A stretch of DNA of 64,000 bases from Emticicia aquatilis (lineage in GTDB: Bacteria; Bacteroidota; Bacteroidia; Cytophagales; Spirosomataceae). The stretch is taken from NCBI RefSeq assembly GCF_014644295.1, contig NZ_BMKK01000008.1, positions 62,001 to 126,000 on the forward strand. Direction: 5' to 3'. Shown piece after piece: positions 44,400-52,327 of the stretch. The notes below the pieces were generated by a model, which was not told the origin of the DNA, did no database searches, and saw nothing but the letters and a program-made list of their open reading frames with translations. Position 1 is the first letter of the stretch. Every line of letters begins with the position of its first letter. The translations under genes were made by a program, and so were the position numbers.

Positions 44400-44810
44400 A
44401 TGCTAAAAAAATATTTAAAACCAGCCTCTCTGCCAAACCAAGTAAGTTTGGCAGTTTTAGTTTTACGTCTCAGCTTCGGCTTTTTGATGATTCCACACGG
44501 TTATGATAAACTACAAGAATTCTTAGCGGGCAAGCACGATTTCCCAGACCCTCTGCATGTATCGCCAATGGTTTCACATGGTCTTACAGTTTTTGCCGAA
44601 TTTTTCTGCTCAATTCTTCTGATTTTTGGATTATTTACTCGTCCAGCCCTTGTAATTCTGCTTGGTTGTATGGCAATCATTAGTTTTTCAATTCATGGTG
44701 CAGACCCACTCGGCGATAAAGAACACGCACTATTGTATCTATTTGCGTATCTCTCAATTTTCTTGACTGGAGCAGGGAAATATTCGATTGATGCGAAGAT
44801 ATTTAAGTGA
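44400..44810 (+). CDS. DoxX family membrane protein
   Basis: 136 residues with four membrane helices: VLRLSFGFLMIPHGYDKL (the DoxX start with its GyxKL motif), the FAEFFCSILLIFGLFTRPA helix pair, LLGCMAIISFSIHG, and LLYLFAYLSIFLTGAGKYSID. DoxX-like proteins are linked to quinone or thiosulfate metabolism and oxidative stress in a few species, but most have no tested role. Its TGA overlaps the next ATG (TGATG), so it is coupled to the deacetylase gene. Confidence 0.88.
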   Translation: MLKKYLKPASLPNQVSLAVLVLRLSFGFLMIPHGYDKLQEFLAGKHDFPDPLHVSPMVSHGLTVFAEFFCSILLIFGLFTRPALVILLGCMAIISFSIHGADPLGDKEHALLYLFAYLSIFLTGAGKYSIDAKIFK

Positions 44811-45712
44811 TGCTCAAAATAGCCTATAATCCTATTTATCGCCATCCTCTACCCGAAGGTCATCGTTTTCCGATGCTGAAATATGAGCTGATTCCTGAGC
44901 AATTAATCTACGAAGGCACTTGCACCGAAGAAAATTTCTTTTCACCTACGGAAGTAGATAGACGTTGGGTGTTGAGCGTACACGATGAAAAGTATTTCAA
45001 TGATTTACTCAATCTAAGCATCGACCCTAAGATGGAGCGTCGAATAGGTTTCCCTGTTTCAGAAATGCTTGTGAAACGTGAACTTATTATCACGCAAGGA
45101 ACAATAGACTGTTGTCATTTTGCTTTGAAATATGGAGTTTCAATGAATATTGCAGGCGGAACGCATCATGCGTATGCTGATAAAGGCGAAGGTTTTTGTT
45201 TATTAAATGATGTGGCAGTAGCGGCTAACTATTTGCTTGAAAATCAGATAGTTAATAAGATTCTGGTCGTTGATTTAGATGTGCATCAAGGCAATGGAAC
45301 TGCCGTGATTTTTCAGAATGAACCACGAGTTTTTACATTTTCAATGCACGGAAAAGAAAATTATCCACTCAAAAAAGAAATTTCTGATTTAGATATTGAG
45401 TTACCGACCTACTGCCAAGATGAGTATTATCTTGATATTTTATACGAGACTTTGCCACGTTTGATTGAGAAAGAAAAACCCGAATTTTTATTTTACATTT
45501 CGGGCGTAGATATTTTGGTGTCTGATAAATTGGGCAAATTGAGTGTTTCAATGGAAGGTTGCCGACGTCGAGATGAATTTGTTTTCGAGCAAGCCATCAA
45601 AAATAGATTGCCCATTGTGGTTTCGATGGGTGGTGGGTACTCGCCTCGAATCGCCGATATTGTAGAGGCTCATTGTAATACCTTTCGTTTAGCCGAAAGC
45701 ATGTATTTTTGA
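44810..45712 (+). CDS. Histone deacetylase-superfamily deacetylase
   Basis: 300 residues from the ATG at 44810, which overlaps the DoxX stop; the GTG at 44807 is less likely. HDAC/AcuC-type motifs are visible in order: GGTHHAYADKGEGFCLLND with the catalytic His pair, VVDLDVHQGNGTAVIF with two zinc ligands, FYISGVDILVSDKLGKLSV with the third Asp, and SMGGGYSP with the substrate-side Gly/Tyr loop. Such enzymes remove acetyl groups from lysine or small amines such as acetylpolyamines. The substrate here is not known. Confidence 0.9.
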   Translation: MLKIAYNPIYRHPLPEGHRFPMLKYELIPEQLIYEGTCTEENFFSPTEVDRRWVLSVHDEKYFNDLLNLSIDPKMERRIGFPVSEMLVKRELIITQGTIDCCHFALKYGVSMNIAGGTHHAYADKGEGFCLLNDVAVAANYLLENQIVNKILVVDLDVHQGNGTAVIFQNEPRVFTFSMHGKENYPLKKEISDLDIELPTYCQDEYYLDILYETLPRLIEKEKPEFLFYISGVDILVSDKLGKLSVSMEGCRRRDEFVFEQAIKNRLPIVVSMGGGYSPRIADIVEAHCNTFRLAESMYF

Positions 45713-45771
45713 ATATACTGAAAAATGTTGATTTTGATTAATCTTTGTTTAAAGCAAAATTTAAAAATTAA

Positions 45772-45803
45772 AGTCGGGAATAGTTTGAAACCAATTCCCG
45801 ACT
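45772..45803. terminator. Hairpin between convergent genes
   Basis: AGTCGGGAAT and ATTCCCGACT form a perfect 10-bp stem with a 12-base loop (itself GTTT/AAAC), between the deacetylase stop and the convergent DsbA-like gene. Confidence 0.75.
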
Positions 45804-45834
45804 GAGAGTTATGAGGAGGATAGTATAGAAAACT

Positions 45835-46809
45835 TTATTTTATCTTCCAGATTGCACCGTTTTTAGTCTGGAAAACTTCGAGTAAATTATCTTTTGTTAG
45901 TTGTTTTAATACCTCTTCGGCGTTAGTAAAAGTCTGATTTCTCAACACCGCAAACTCTTTGGCCGTTAAGGTATTATATTTTTGAAACAGCGATTTCCAA
46001 TCGCTTTTAAATACTTGAGGTTGGATGTTCGGAGTCAAAGCGGTAAGTTTGGTGATAAATTCATTATAAGGTCGAGCACCATACATAAACAAAACATTTT
46101 TGGAAGTATCCGAAAAAAATAAACTCGGAAAGCCTCTCACACCCATTTCACGAGCCAAAATCAAATCTTTTTTGAACAACTCCTTTGCCTCACCATCAAA
46201 ATCCTGTTTTAACTGCTGAACATTAAGCCCCACTTCGTTGGCCGCTTTTTCCAAATATTCCCATTTTGTGATATTTTTTTTCTCAAGAAAAACCATTTCT
46301 CTGATTTTTCTCAAAAACAAAATCGCTTTTTGTTTATCCTGAATTTCGGCGGCCTTAAATGCAATCGAAGGAGGATACGAAGATGAAAGTGGGTCTTCGA
46401 GCCAAACATCACCGTCGATAGGCATTTCATAATGATGGCTTACTTCGTCCCAGTGATGAGCCACATCGCTCGGTTTACTGATACCGCCACTATTGTACGA
46501 CCAATCTTTCAACAAACCGCCCATGTGGTATTCAACTTCTACATCAGAGCCATATTCAAGCTTTAATCGGCGTAATTGAGGTTCGATTCCCCAGCAAGAT
46601 GAGCAAATTGGGTCAGTGAAATAGACAATTTTGATTGGTTCTGCTTTCGCTTCTATATTGAGAACTGTCGAATTACTATCAGAAGATTCTACTCCGCAGA
46701 TTCCTGATTCAATATCGCATAAAAGTGGATTTTCGTTAGACATTTTCTTAATGTTTTGTGCGTTACAAATGACTAATCCCAAACAAATGAAGAAAAAGAG
46801 AACTTTCAT
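45835..46809 (-). CDS. DsbA-family thioredoxin-like protein (FrnE/YjbH-like)
   Basis: 324 residues. A signal-like start (VLFFFICLGLVICNAQ) is followed by a DsbA-type fold: IVYFTDPICSSCWGIEPQLRRL carries the CxxC active site near residue 70, a helical insertion follows with YPPSIAFKAAEIQDKQKA, and the cis-Pro loop reads VRGFPSLFF. A second in-frame Met (MSNENPLL) 22 residues on would give a cytosolic form, and cytosolic relatives start like that, so location is uncertain. It is divergent from an HxlR regulator, a common pairing for thiol-stress genes. Confidence 0.82.
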   Translation of the reverse strand: MKVLFFFICLGLVICNAQNIKKMSNENPLLCDIESGICGVESSDSNSTVLNIEAKAEPIKIVYFTDPICSSCWGIEPQLRRLKLEYGSDVEVEYHMGGLLKDWSYNSGGISKPSDVAHHWDEVSHHYEMPIDGDVWLEDPLSSSYPPSIAFKAAEIQDKQKAILFLRKIREMVFLEKKNITKWEYLEKAANEVGLNVQQLKQDFDGEAKELFKKDLILAREMGVRGFPSLFFSDTSKNVLFMYGARPYNEFITKLTALTPNIQPQVFKSDWKSLFQKYNTLTAKEFAVLRNQTFTNAEEVLKQLTKDNLLEVFQTKNGAIWKIK

Positions 46810-46924
46810 TTTACGGTTGTTGAGATTTAAAGTTTATAGTAATTAAAATTTGGTATGATTCTTATGAACCTATTGGTCAAGAAATAATGTTGCAAAAGTG
46901 CAAAGAAGACCAACAACTGTCAAT

Positions 46925-46944
46925 TAGTCAAAAAAATCTGACTA
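46925..46944. promoter_or_regulatory. Inverted repeat, operator candidate for the HxlR regulator
   Basis: TAGTCA-N8-TGACTA, a perfect dyad between the DsbA-like gene and the proposed HxlR start at 46959. Its place and symmetry fit autoregulation by a dimeric winged-helix protein. It also argues that the longer open frame from 46887 is not translated. Confidence 0.5.
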
Positions 46945-46958
46945 CCAATATTATACAA

Positions 46959-47246
46959 ATGAAAGAAGCCAAATGCCCAGCCGAAGAATTACTGAAATCA
47001 ATAGCAGGAAAGTGGAAGCCACAGATTTTGAAGTTAGCTATTGATAATCCGATTCGTTTTAATGCACTTTTACGTCAGCTGGAAGGAGCAACCAAACAAG
47101 CCATTGCAACTGCCTTGAAAGAACTCGAAACCGAAGGGATTTTATCGAAAGAAACAATAAAACTAAAACCTCTACACATTGAATACAGTTTAACAGAGAA
47201 GGGGAAAAAAATAATACCACTCTTGCAACAACTGGAGGATTTTTAA
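46959..47246 (+). CDS. HxlR-family transcriptional regulator
   Basis: 95 residues from the ATG at 46959; the frame is open from an ATG at 46887, but family homology starts at CPAEELLKSIAGKWKPQIL and an inverted repeat lies in the extension. The winged helix is clear: RFNALLRQLEGATKQAIATAL, then LETEGILSKE and the wing EYSLTEKGKKIIPLL. The conserved N-terminal Cys (KEAKCP) is the residue that senses electrophiles or thiol oxidation in HypR/YodB-type members. It is divergent from the DsbA-like gene and may control it. Confidence 0.85.
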   Translation: MKEAKCPAEELLKSIAGKWKPQILKLAIDNPIRFNALLRQLEGATKQAIATALKELETEGILSKETIKLKPLHIEYSLTEKGKKIIPLLQQLEDF

Positions 47247-47340
47247 GAAAATGTTTGTTCTGAAATTAGATTGTTTTGTCTGTACTAATTCAGAGAATAA
47301 CTAAATTTCCTCTTTTTTGACTTTATTTAAAGAAAATTTC

Positions 47341-48012
47341 ATGCAGAATATCGCCAAATACATTGACCATACTTTACTGAAACCAACTGCTACTGAAATG
47401 GATTTCAGGAAACTATGCGAAGAAATTTATCAAAATAGTTTTTATTCGGCCTGTGTGCCGCCATTTTATGTAAGTTTTGTAAAAGAACTACTCGAATATA
47501 GTGATGCTAAAGTTTGTACGGTTATTGGTTTTCCGTTGGGTTATCATTCAACCGAAGCAAAAATAGCAGAAGCTAAAAAAGCATTGGCAGATGGTGCTGA
47601 CGAACTTGATATGGTGATGAATATAAATGCTTTTAAATCAATGGCTTACGAAACTGTAAAGCAAGAAATAAAGGCATTGGCAGAAATTGCACACGATAGC
47701 AACGCCTTGCTAAAAGTTATCATCGAAACTGCCTATTTGGATAATTTTGATATACGAATAGCTTGTGAAATCTGTGAAGAAGCTGGTGCTGATTTTGTGA
47801 AAACTTCAACAGGTTTTGCTCCTAAAGGTGCTGATATTGAGCAAGTTAAGCTCATGCGTGAAGTATTGCCAACTAATATTCAAATCAAAGCGTCGGGCGG
47901 AATTCAAACGTATGAGCAAGCAATGGCTTTCATCGAAGCTGGAGCAACCCGACTCGGAACTTCATCAGGTGTGACTATCGTGAGTGGAGGGTTTGGGTAT
48001 AGTGGATATTGA
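47341..48012 (+). CDS. deoC: Deoxyribose-phosphate aldolase
   Basis: 223 residues from the ATG at 47341 (a TTG at 47317 is rejected). DeoC signatures: IDHTLLKPTATEMDF at the start, VCTVIGFPLGYHSTEAK, DGADELDMVMN, LKVIIETAYL with an active-site Lys, DFVKTSTGFAPKGA with the Schiff-base Lys, and IKASGGIQTYEQAMAFIEAGA near the end. It cleaves 2-deoxyribose 5-phosphate to glyceraldehyde 3-phosphate and acetaldehyde in deoxynucleoside breakdown. It stands without other deo genes. Confidence 0.97.
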   Translation: MQNIAKYIDHTLLKPTATEMDFRKLCEEIYQNSFYSACVPPFYVSFVKELLEYSDAKVCTVIGFPLGYHSTEAKIAEAKKALADGADELDMVMNINAFKSMAYETVKQEIKALAEIAHDSNALLKVIIETAYLDNFDIRIACEICEEAGADFVKTSTGFAPKGADIEQVKLMREVLPTNIQIKASGGIQTYEQAMAFIEAGATRLGTSSGVTIVSGGFGYSGY

Positions 48013-48022
48013 GTATAAAATT

Positions 48023-48103
48023 TACCACAGAGGCACGGAGAACACATAGAAACACAGAGAATATGCTCCGTGAAAACTCTGTGTCCTCCGTGCCTCCGTG
48101 GTG
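48023..48103. repeat. Palindromic repeat, ACCACGGAGGCA family (copy 2)
   Basis: TACCACAGAGGCACGGAGAA at the left and TCCTCCGTGCCTCCGTGGTG at the right are inverted, with internal CTCTGTGT/ACACAGAG pairing. It lies between the convergent deoC and polyferredoxin genes and probably ends both transcripts. Confidence 0.8.
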
Positions 48104-48109
48104 AAAAAA

Positions 48110-49645
48110 TCATTTCTCCATCAAATTCCCTAACAAAACATCAGGAGCAATCATTACTCGTGTACCCGTTTCTGCATTTTCGAGATTCAAAACACCTCTT
48201 GGACAAACCGCCGAACAAACACCACAGCCTACACACGATGAACGCACAATGTCTTGCCCCTTTTGAGCATAAGCCCGCACATCAATTCCCATTTCGCAAT
48301 GCGTTGAGCAGTTACCGCACGAAATACATTGTCCGCCATTGGTTGTGATTCTAAATTTCGATTTGAATCTTTGTATTATTCCAAGATAAGCCGCCAACGG
48401 GCAACCAAATCTGCACCAAACTCTATTTCCCATGAGTGGGTAAAAACCAGTACCAACAACGCCTGAAAATATTGAACCAATCAGGAAACCATAGCTTGAT
48501 TTTAGGCTTTCGGTTGGAATAAAACCGAGTAGATTATAGCTGCCAGTGAAGTAGGTATAAAGCACACCGATGGTCATGATAATGGCAAAAGCCAAAACTC
48601 CATAAATCAGATAGCGTTCTATCTTCCACGCCTTCAAAGATTTATTAGAAAGTTGTCGAAAAGGGTCGCCCAGAGTCTCTGCCAAGCCACCGCAACCACA
48701 AACCCATGAGCAGTACCAACGCTTGCCGAAAAAATAGACCATCACTGGCACTCCAACTACAAAAAGTACAATTCCCCAAACCAATAAAAATATGCCAAAA
48801 GCTCCACTTGCAAGCAATTTATCAATCCTATAATTAAAGAAAAATGAATAGTCGAGCGGCCACATATTTTTCAAATCGGCCGAAGGTAAATTCAGATTCG
48901 ACATGATTTCGGGTAAAATGAAAGCAATACAAGTCTGAAAAAACATAATTGATAAAGTCCTGAAAATCTGATACTTAGAATGTCGATATTTGATAATATA
49001 TCTGATTCCCATTACTAAAACCGAAATCGTGTAGAGGAACCCATACATAAACCAACGGCTCGCTTCTCCACCATTGATGAGTTTACTCACAGGGTCAACG
49101 AGCATTGTCCAATTGGCAATGTATTGCGGCTTGAAATAAAGAGCAATATAGAATAATATCAAAAAAGTACCAATGCCAATACCCAGCCACTTGCGTGTCA
49201 TGGCAGGGTTGAAGTAAATACCATTGTTTTTAATTCCTGCGGGTTTCTGTGCCTCTGGAATTATAAAAAGTAATGCCCCAAAAATAGCCAGACCGAAAGT
49301 CAATAAAAACATAATACCTTTATTATCAACTAAATATCCGTTTGCGGAAGATTTTACGATTGTCAAGATTGTATCTTCATAAATCTTTTTATCCCAAGCT
49401 TGTTGAGCATTATATACTTTATTGAGTTGATTTATGCCTTCTGATAATTCAGCGGTGAAAGTATAGGAATTTGAATAATTTTGGTCAACCATCGAAGCCA
49501 ATTCTATTTTAGCATCGAGAAGGGCATCTTCTTTGAAGTTTTTCTCCAATATTTCATTAGTCAATGTATAATTATTCATGCCCAAAGTGCCAACAAAGAG
49601 CATGAAAGCAGCAAGAAAAATGAAGAGTCCGAGTTTTTGTAGCAT
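48110..49645 (-). CDS. Membrane polyferredoxin (NapH/NosR/CcoG-like 4Fe-4S protein)
   Basis: 511 residues. Several membrane helices (FIFLAAFMLFVGTLGM; GIMFLLTFGLAIFGALLFII; WLGIGIGTFLILFYIALYF; LVWGIVLFVVGVPVMVYFF) frame the NapH-like loop RWYCSWVCGCGGLAETLGDP. The C terminus has two [4Fe-4S] motifs (CISCGNCSTHCEMGID; CVGCGVCSAVCPRGV). Proteins of this type take electrons at or across the cytoplasmic membrane. The partner is likely the flavoprotein encoded four bases upstream. The physiological acceptor is not evident. Confidence 0.85.
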   Translation of the reverse strand: MLQKLGLFIFLAAFMLFVGTLGMNNYTLTNEILEKNFKEDALLDAKIELASMVDQNYSNSYTFTAELSEGINQLNKVYNAQQAWDKKIYEDTILTIVKSSANGYLVDNKGIMFLLTFGLAIFGALLFIIPEAQKPAGIKNNGIYFNPAMTRKWLGIGIGTFLILFYIALYFKPQYIANWTMLVDPVSKLINGGEASRWFMYGFLYTISVLVMGIRYIIKYRHSKYQIFRTLSIMFFQTCIAFILPEIMSNLNLPSADLKNMWPLDYSFFFNYRIDKLLASGAFGIFLLVWGIVLFVVGVPVMVYFFGKRWYCSWVCGCGGLAETLGDPFRQLSNKSLKAWKIERYLIYGVLAFAIIMTIGVLYTYFTGSYNLLGFIPTESLKSSYGFLIGSIFSGVVGTGFYPLMGNRVWCRFGCPLAAYLGIIQRFKSKFRITTNGGQCISCGNCSTHCEMGIDVRAYAQKGQDIVRSSCVGCGVCSAVCPRGVLNLENAETGTRVMIAPDVLLGNLMEK

Positions 49646-49649
49646 GGCT

Positions 49650-51077
49650 TTAGAATATTTTTGAGAAGAGTCCTTTTTTTGATTTTAATGTTAAACTACT
49701 ACCAGTTTCAGCGTTGTATTTTTCCAATATTTCTTTTTCGTACTGTTTGAAAAACTCTGGGTCGAAATTGGCTTTTGGAAGGTTTTCTAAAACATATTCA
49801 ATGCTTTTACCTGACGAAATCCACTCATCCCAAACTTCGTGTCGCATTCTAATTCCAAATGTATTTACGCCCGTAACAGCCTTCGGGCGGCGTTCCGCAC
49901 TATCAGCTTGATAGTTGATTCTTACGCAGATTCTGCCCGAAGAATGTTCCCAATAAAAAGTTTTCGTGTCAACTGGCAATTCGGCAGGGACTTGACCGTA
50001 AGTTTGATACTCAATATCAAAGAATTTAGCCGAGTTGAAGAAAATCCCAGGCTGATATTTAGTTGGTTTACCGCAGATTGTTCGGGCTACTGTTTCGCCC
50101 ATGATTCGGCCTGTGTACCAAATTTGTTCAATATTTTTCCTTCCAACTTGTGGGTTTTCATGTTCCACACAATCTCCAACGGCATATACATCAGGTATGT
50201 TAGTTTCAAGGTATTCATTTACCAAAATTCCACGATTGAGTTTTATTCCGCCAACGCCCAGCACAAAAGCAGGTTTTTCTCTTCCAATCATGTTTCCTTG
50301 TGGCACTTTCAACAAACCAATATTTGGACTAACTCCTACCGTTAAACCCACAAATTGGCATTCAATTTCCTCACCCGATTTTGTTCGTATTGCTTTTACT
50401 TGCCCATTCTCATCTCCAATTATTTCATCTAATTCGCTCGAAAACTTGAGATTTATATGATTTTCTTTGATGTGTCTCGAAATAAAGACTGACTCTTCGG
50501 GCGGCATTACGGCATTCCAAAAACTACTTTCCCGCACTAAAAATGTTACGTCAATTTCTTTTGAATGAAGCATTTCGGCCAATTCTACGCCAATCAGGCC
50601 GCCACCCACAATAACCGCTTTTTTGATTTGGGGTGTTATTTCTTCCAAAGATTCTAAATCTTGGTAGCTGTAAAGCCCCTGCACACCTTTGAGATTTTGC
50701 CCTTTCCAGCCAAATTTATTGGGTGTTGAACCAAGTGCTAAAATCAATTTATCGTAGCTGATTGAGCCACCAACTTTTGCTTCTTTATCATCCGTATCGT
50801 TGGGCAGTCTGAAATATAACTTCTTTTCTTCAAAATCAACTGTTTTAACCCATGCACGTTTCAGCTCAATACGGTTTTTCTCCCAAAACCAATCTTCGTA
50901 GGGTTTTGTATGCTCAAATTTCATGTGTCCCATATAGACGTACATGAGAGCCGTACGAGAGAAAAAATGGTCAGTTTCGCCCGAAATGACAGTAATTTTG
51001 CAATCAGATTGCTTTCTGATATGTCGAGCGGCAGTAATTCCGCTAATGCCATTTCCGATAATAACAACGTGTTCCAT
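49650..51077 (-). CDS. NAD(P)/FAD-dependent oxidoreductase
   Basis: 475 residues from the ATG at 51077 (the frame is open from a TTG at 51098). Pyridine nucleotide-disulfide reductase fold: VVIIGNGISGITAARHI for FAD, ILALGSTPNKFG, VIVGGGLIGVELAEML for NAD(P), and the second FAD motif VYAVGDCVEH. About 150 C-terminal residues lack the redox Cys pair of glutathione-reductase types, so it resembles ferredoxin or rubredoxin reductases. Residues near 393-402 (DSAERRPKAV) are encoded by a palindromic repeat. It lies four bases upstream of the polyferredoxin, probably as its NAD(P)H-dependent electron donor. Confidence 0.85.
   Translation of the reverse strand: MEHVVIIGNGISGITAARHIRKQSDCKITVISGETDHFFSRTALMYVYMGHMKFEHTKPYEDWFWEKNRIELKRAWVKTVDFEEKKLYFRLPNDTDDKEAKVGGSISYDKLILALGSTPNKFGWKGQNLKGVQGLYSYQDLESLEEITPQIKKAVIVGGGLIGVELAEMLHSKEIDVTFLVRESSFWNAVMPPEESVFISRHIKENHINLKFSSELDEIIGDENGQVKAIRTKSGEEIECQFVGLTVGVSPNIGLLKVPQGNMIGREKPAFVLGVGGIKLNRGILVNEYLETNIPDVYAVGDCVEHENPQVGRKNIEQIWYTGRIMGETVARTICGKPTKYQPGIFFNSAKFFDIEYQTYGQVPAELPVDTKTFYWEHSSGRICVRINYQADSAERRPKAVTGVNTFGIRMRHEVWDEWISSGKSIEYVLENLPKANFDPEFFKQYEKEILEKYNAETGSSLTLKSKKGLFSKIF
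49884..49915. repeat. In-frame palindromic repeat in the flavoprotein gene
   Basis: CGGGCGGCGTTCCGC (49884-49898), the same core as at 3225 and in nasA, followed by the dyad ACTATCA-GC-TTGATAGT. It is translated in the C-terminal part of the oxidoreductase. Confidence 0.7.
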
Positions 51078-51257
51078 GAGGGTTGAGTTTTGAAACAATT
51101 TTTTTGATTGCCCGTTTTCGTTTACAAATTTGTGGATTTTGAAGATGCTGGTTTGTCGGCTAACTGACGAAATATACGAAGAAATTTTGGGAATAGTTTG
51201 TAGAGCAATTTTCCAAATTACCTGAGACTGTTACAATTTGGAAAATTGTGTTACGAT

Positions 51258-52187
51258 TCATTTCTCAGGCAAATGTACCTCCGCCATCATACAGCGTGCC
51301 GAACCACCACCGCAAGTTTCAATCATATTGAGGTTAAAGTGCTGAATAACAGCGTATTCTTCAAGTTCGAGTATTTGCGAACGATTCAAGGAATTATAAG
51401 CCGAAGTTGACATTACGAGCAAATTATGCCCTTTCAAACTCTTAACCAGCAACATATTTCCCGCAAATTGATTCATTTGTTCGAGCGAAATTTCAATGAC
51501 GTGTTTGCCGCTATTAGCTAAAGATTCTTTCACTAACAAACGCTCATCTAAATCTGGAATTGACTCTAAACAAATAACCGCAAATGTATCACCCACACAC
51601 ATAACAACATTCGTGTGATACACCTCTTTGCCATGAGCATCAACTGATGTGAATTTTACTAATTTATAATTCATTTGCTTGGCCCAAGCATCCAAAACCT
51701 CTGCATTTGTTCTTGGTGAAACACAGGCATAAGAAGTGCGGTGCATTCGGTCGAGAACCATGCTGCCTGTGCCTTCGAGAAACTTATTTTCTTTCTCAAA
51801 ATGTGTAAAATCCAGCACAACTTCTACATGAAACTTTGTGCGTAAATCGTCAATGATGTCGCTTCTACGTTCCAAACGGCGGTTTTCGGCTTGCATCGGA
51901 TACAAACAAATCTTGCCCGAATGATGAAACGAAATCCAGTTATTCGGAAAAATACTATCGGGCGTATGTGGCTCAAGGGTATCGTCATAGACCATTACAT
52001 TTACACCAGCGGCACGCAATTGGTTTACCATCGCATCAAATTCTCGGAGGGCATCCGCTTGCGTAATGTTATTAGTCAAAGACTTAGCTTTTACATCTTG
52101 AAAAGCATTACTTTCGGCAGTTTGCTCATTAAAAGCAAAATTTACTGGCCGAATCATTAGTATGTTTGAAGTGGTTTGTGCTTGCAT
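51258..52187 (-). CDS. ctlX: CtlX-like amidinotransferase-superfamily hydrolase
   Basis: 309 residues from the ATG at 52187; the open frame reaches 52310 but the extra part is repeat sequence. ILMIRPVNFAFNEQTAESNA is the characteristic start of CtlX (citrulline utilisation hydrolase) proteins. Superfamily residues follow: DSIFPNNWISFH, LEGTGSMVLDRMHRTSYACV, the His in EVYHTNVVMCVGD, and the catalytic Cys near the end in GGGSARCMMAEVHLP. It lies downstream of a second member of the same fold, arginine deiminase, so both may act on arginine and citrulline. The reaction in Bacteroidota is not proven. Confidence 0.87.
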   Translation of the reverse strand: MQAQTTSNILMIRPVNFAFNEQTAESNAFQDVKAKSLTNNITQADALREFDAMVNQLRAAGVNVMVYDDTLEPHTPDSIFPNNWISFHHSGKICLYPMQAENRRLERRSDIIDDLRTKFHVEVVLDFTHFEKENKFLEGTGSMVLDRMHRTSYACVSPRTNAEVLDAWAKQMNYKLVKFTSVDAHGKEVYHTNVVMCVGDTFAVICLESIPDLDERLLVKESLANSGKHVIEISLEQMNQFAGNMLLVKSLKGHNLLVMSTSAYNSLNRSQILELEEYAVIQHFNLNMIETCGGGSARCMMAEVHLPEK

Positions 52188-52195
52188 AAAATTTA

Positions 52196-52327
52196 ATGTT
52201 GAATGATTCAATGATAGAATGAGTGAATAACAGTTTTGAAGTGATAAATTTCTCTTTACAAATGAGTGAATGTTAGAATAAAGTACAAAAAAACTTATTC
52301 TATCATTCACTCATTCTATCATTCAAA
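52196..52327. repeat. GAGTGAATGATAGAAT palindromic repeat cluster (copy 1)
   Basis: Contains ATGATAGAATGAGTGAAT (52211) and, after AATGAGTGAATGTTAGAAT (52261), the inverted TTCTATCATTCACTCATTCT ending in TATCATTCAAAA. The stop codon of the arginine deiminase gene lies inside it. A near-identical unit is at 63118-63186. Confidence 0.8.

Noticed and set aside
46887-46958. Longer N terminus for the HxlR regulator
   Set aside because: The extension is unlike the family and contains a perfect dyad that looks like an operator.
52188-52310. Longer N terminus for CtlX
   Set aside because: The extra codons come from the palindromic repeat; family homology begins at the ATG at 52187.
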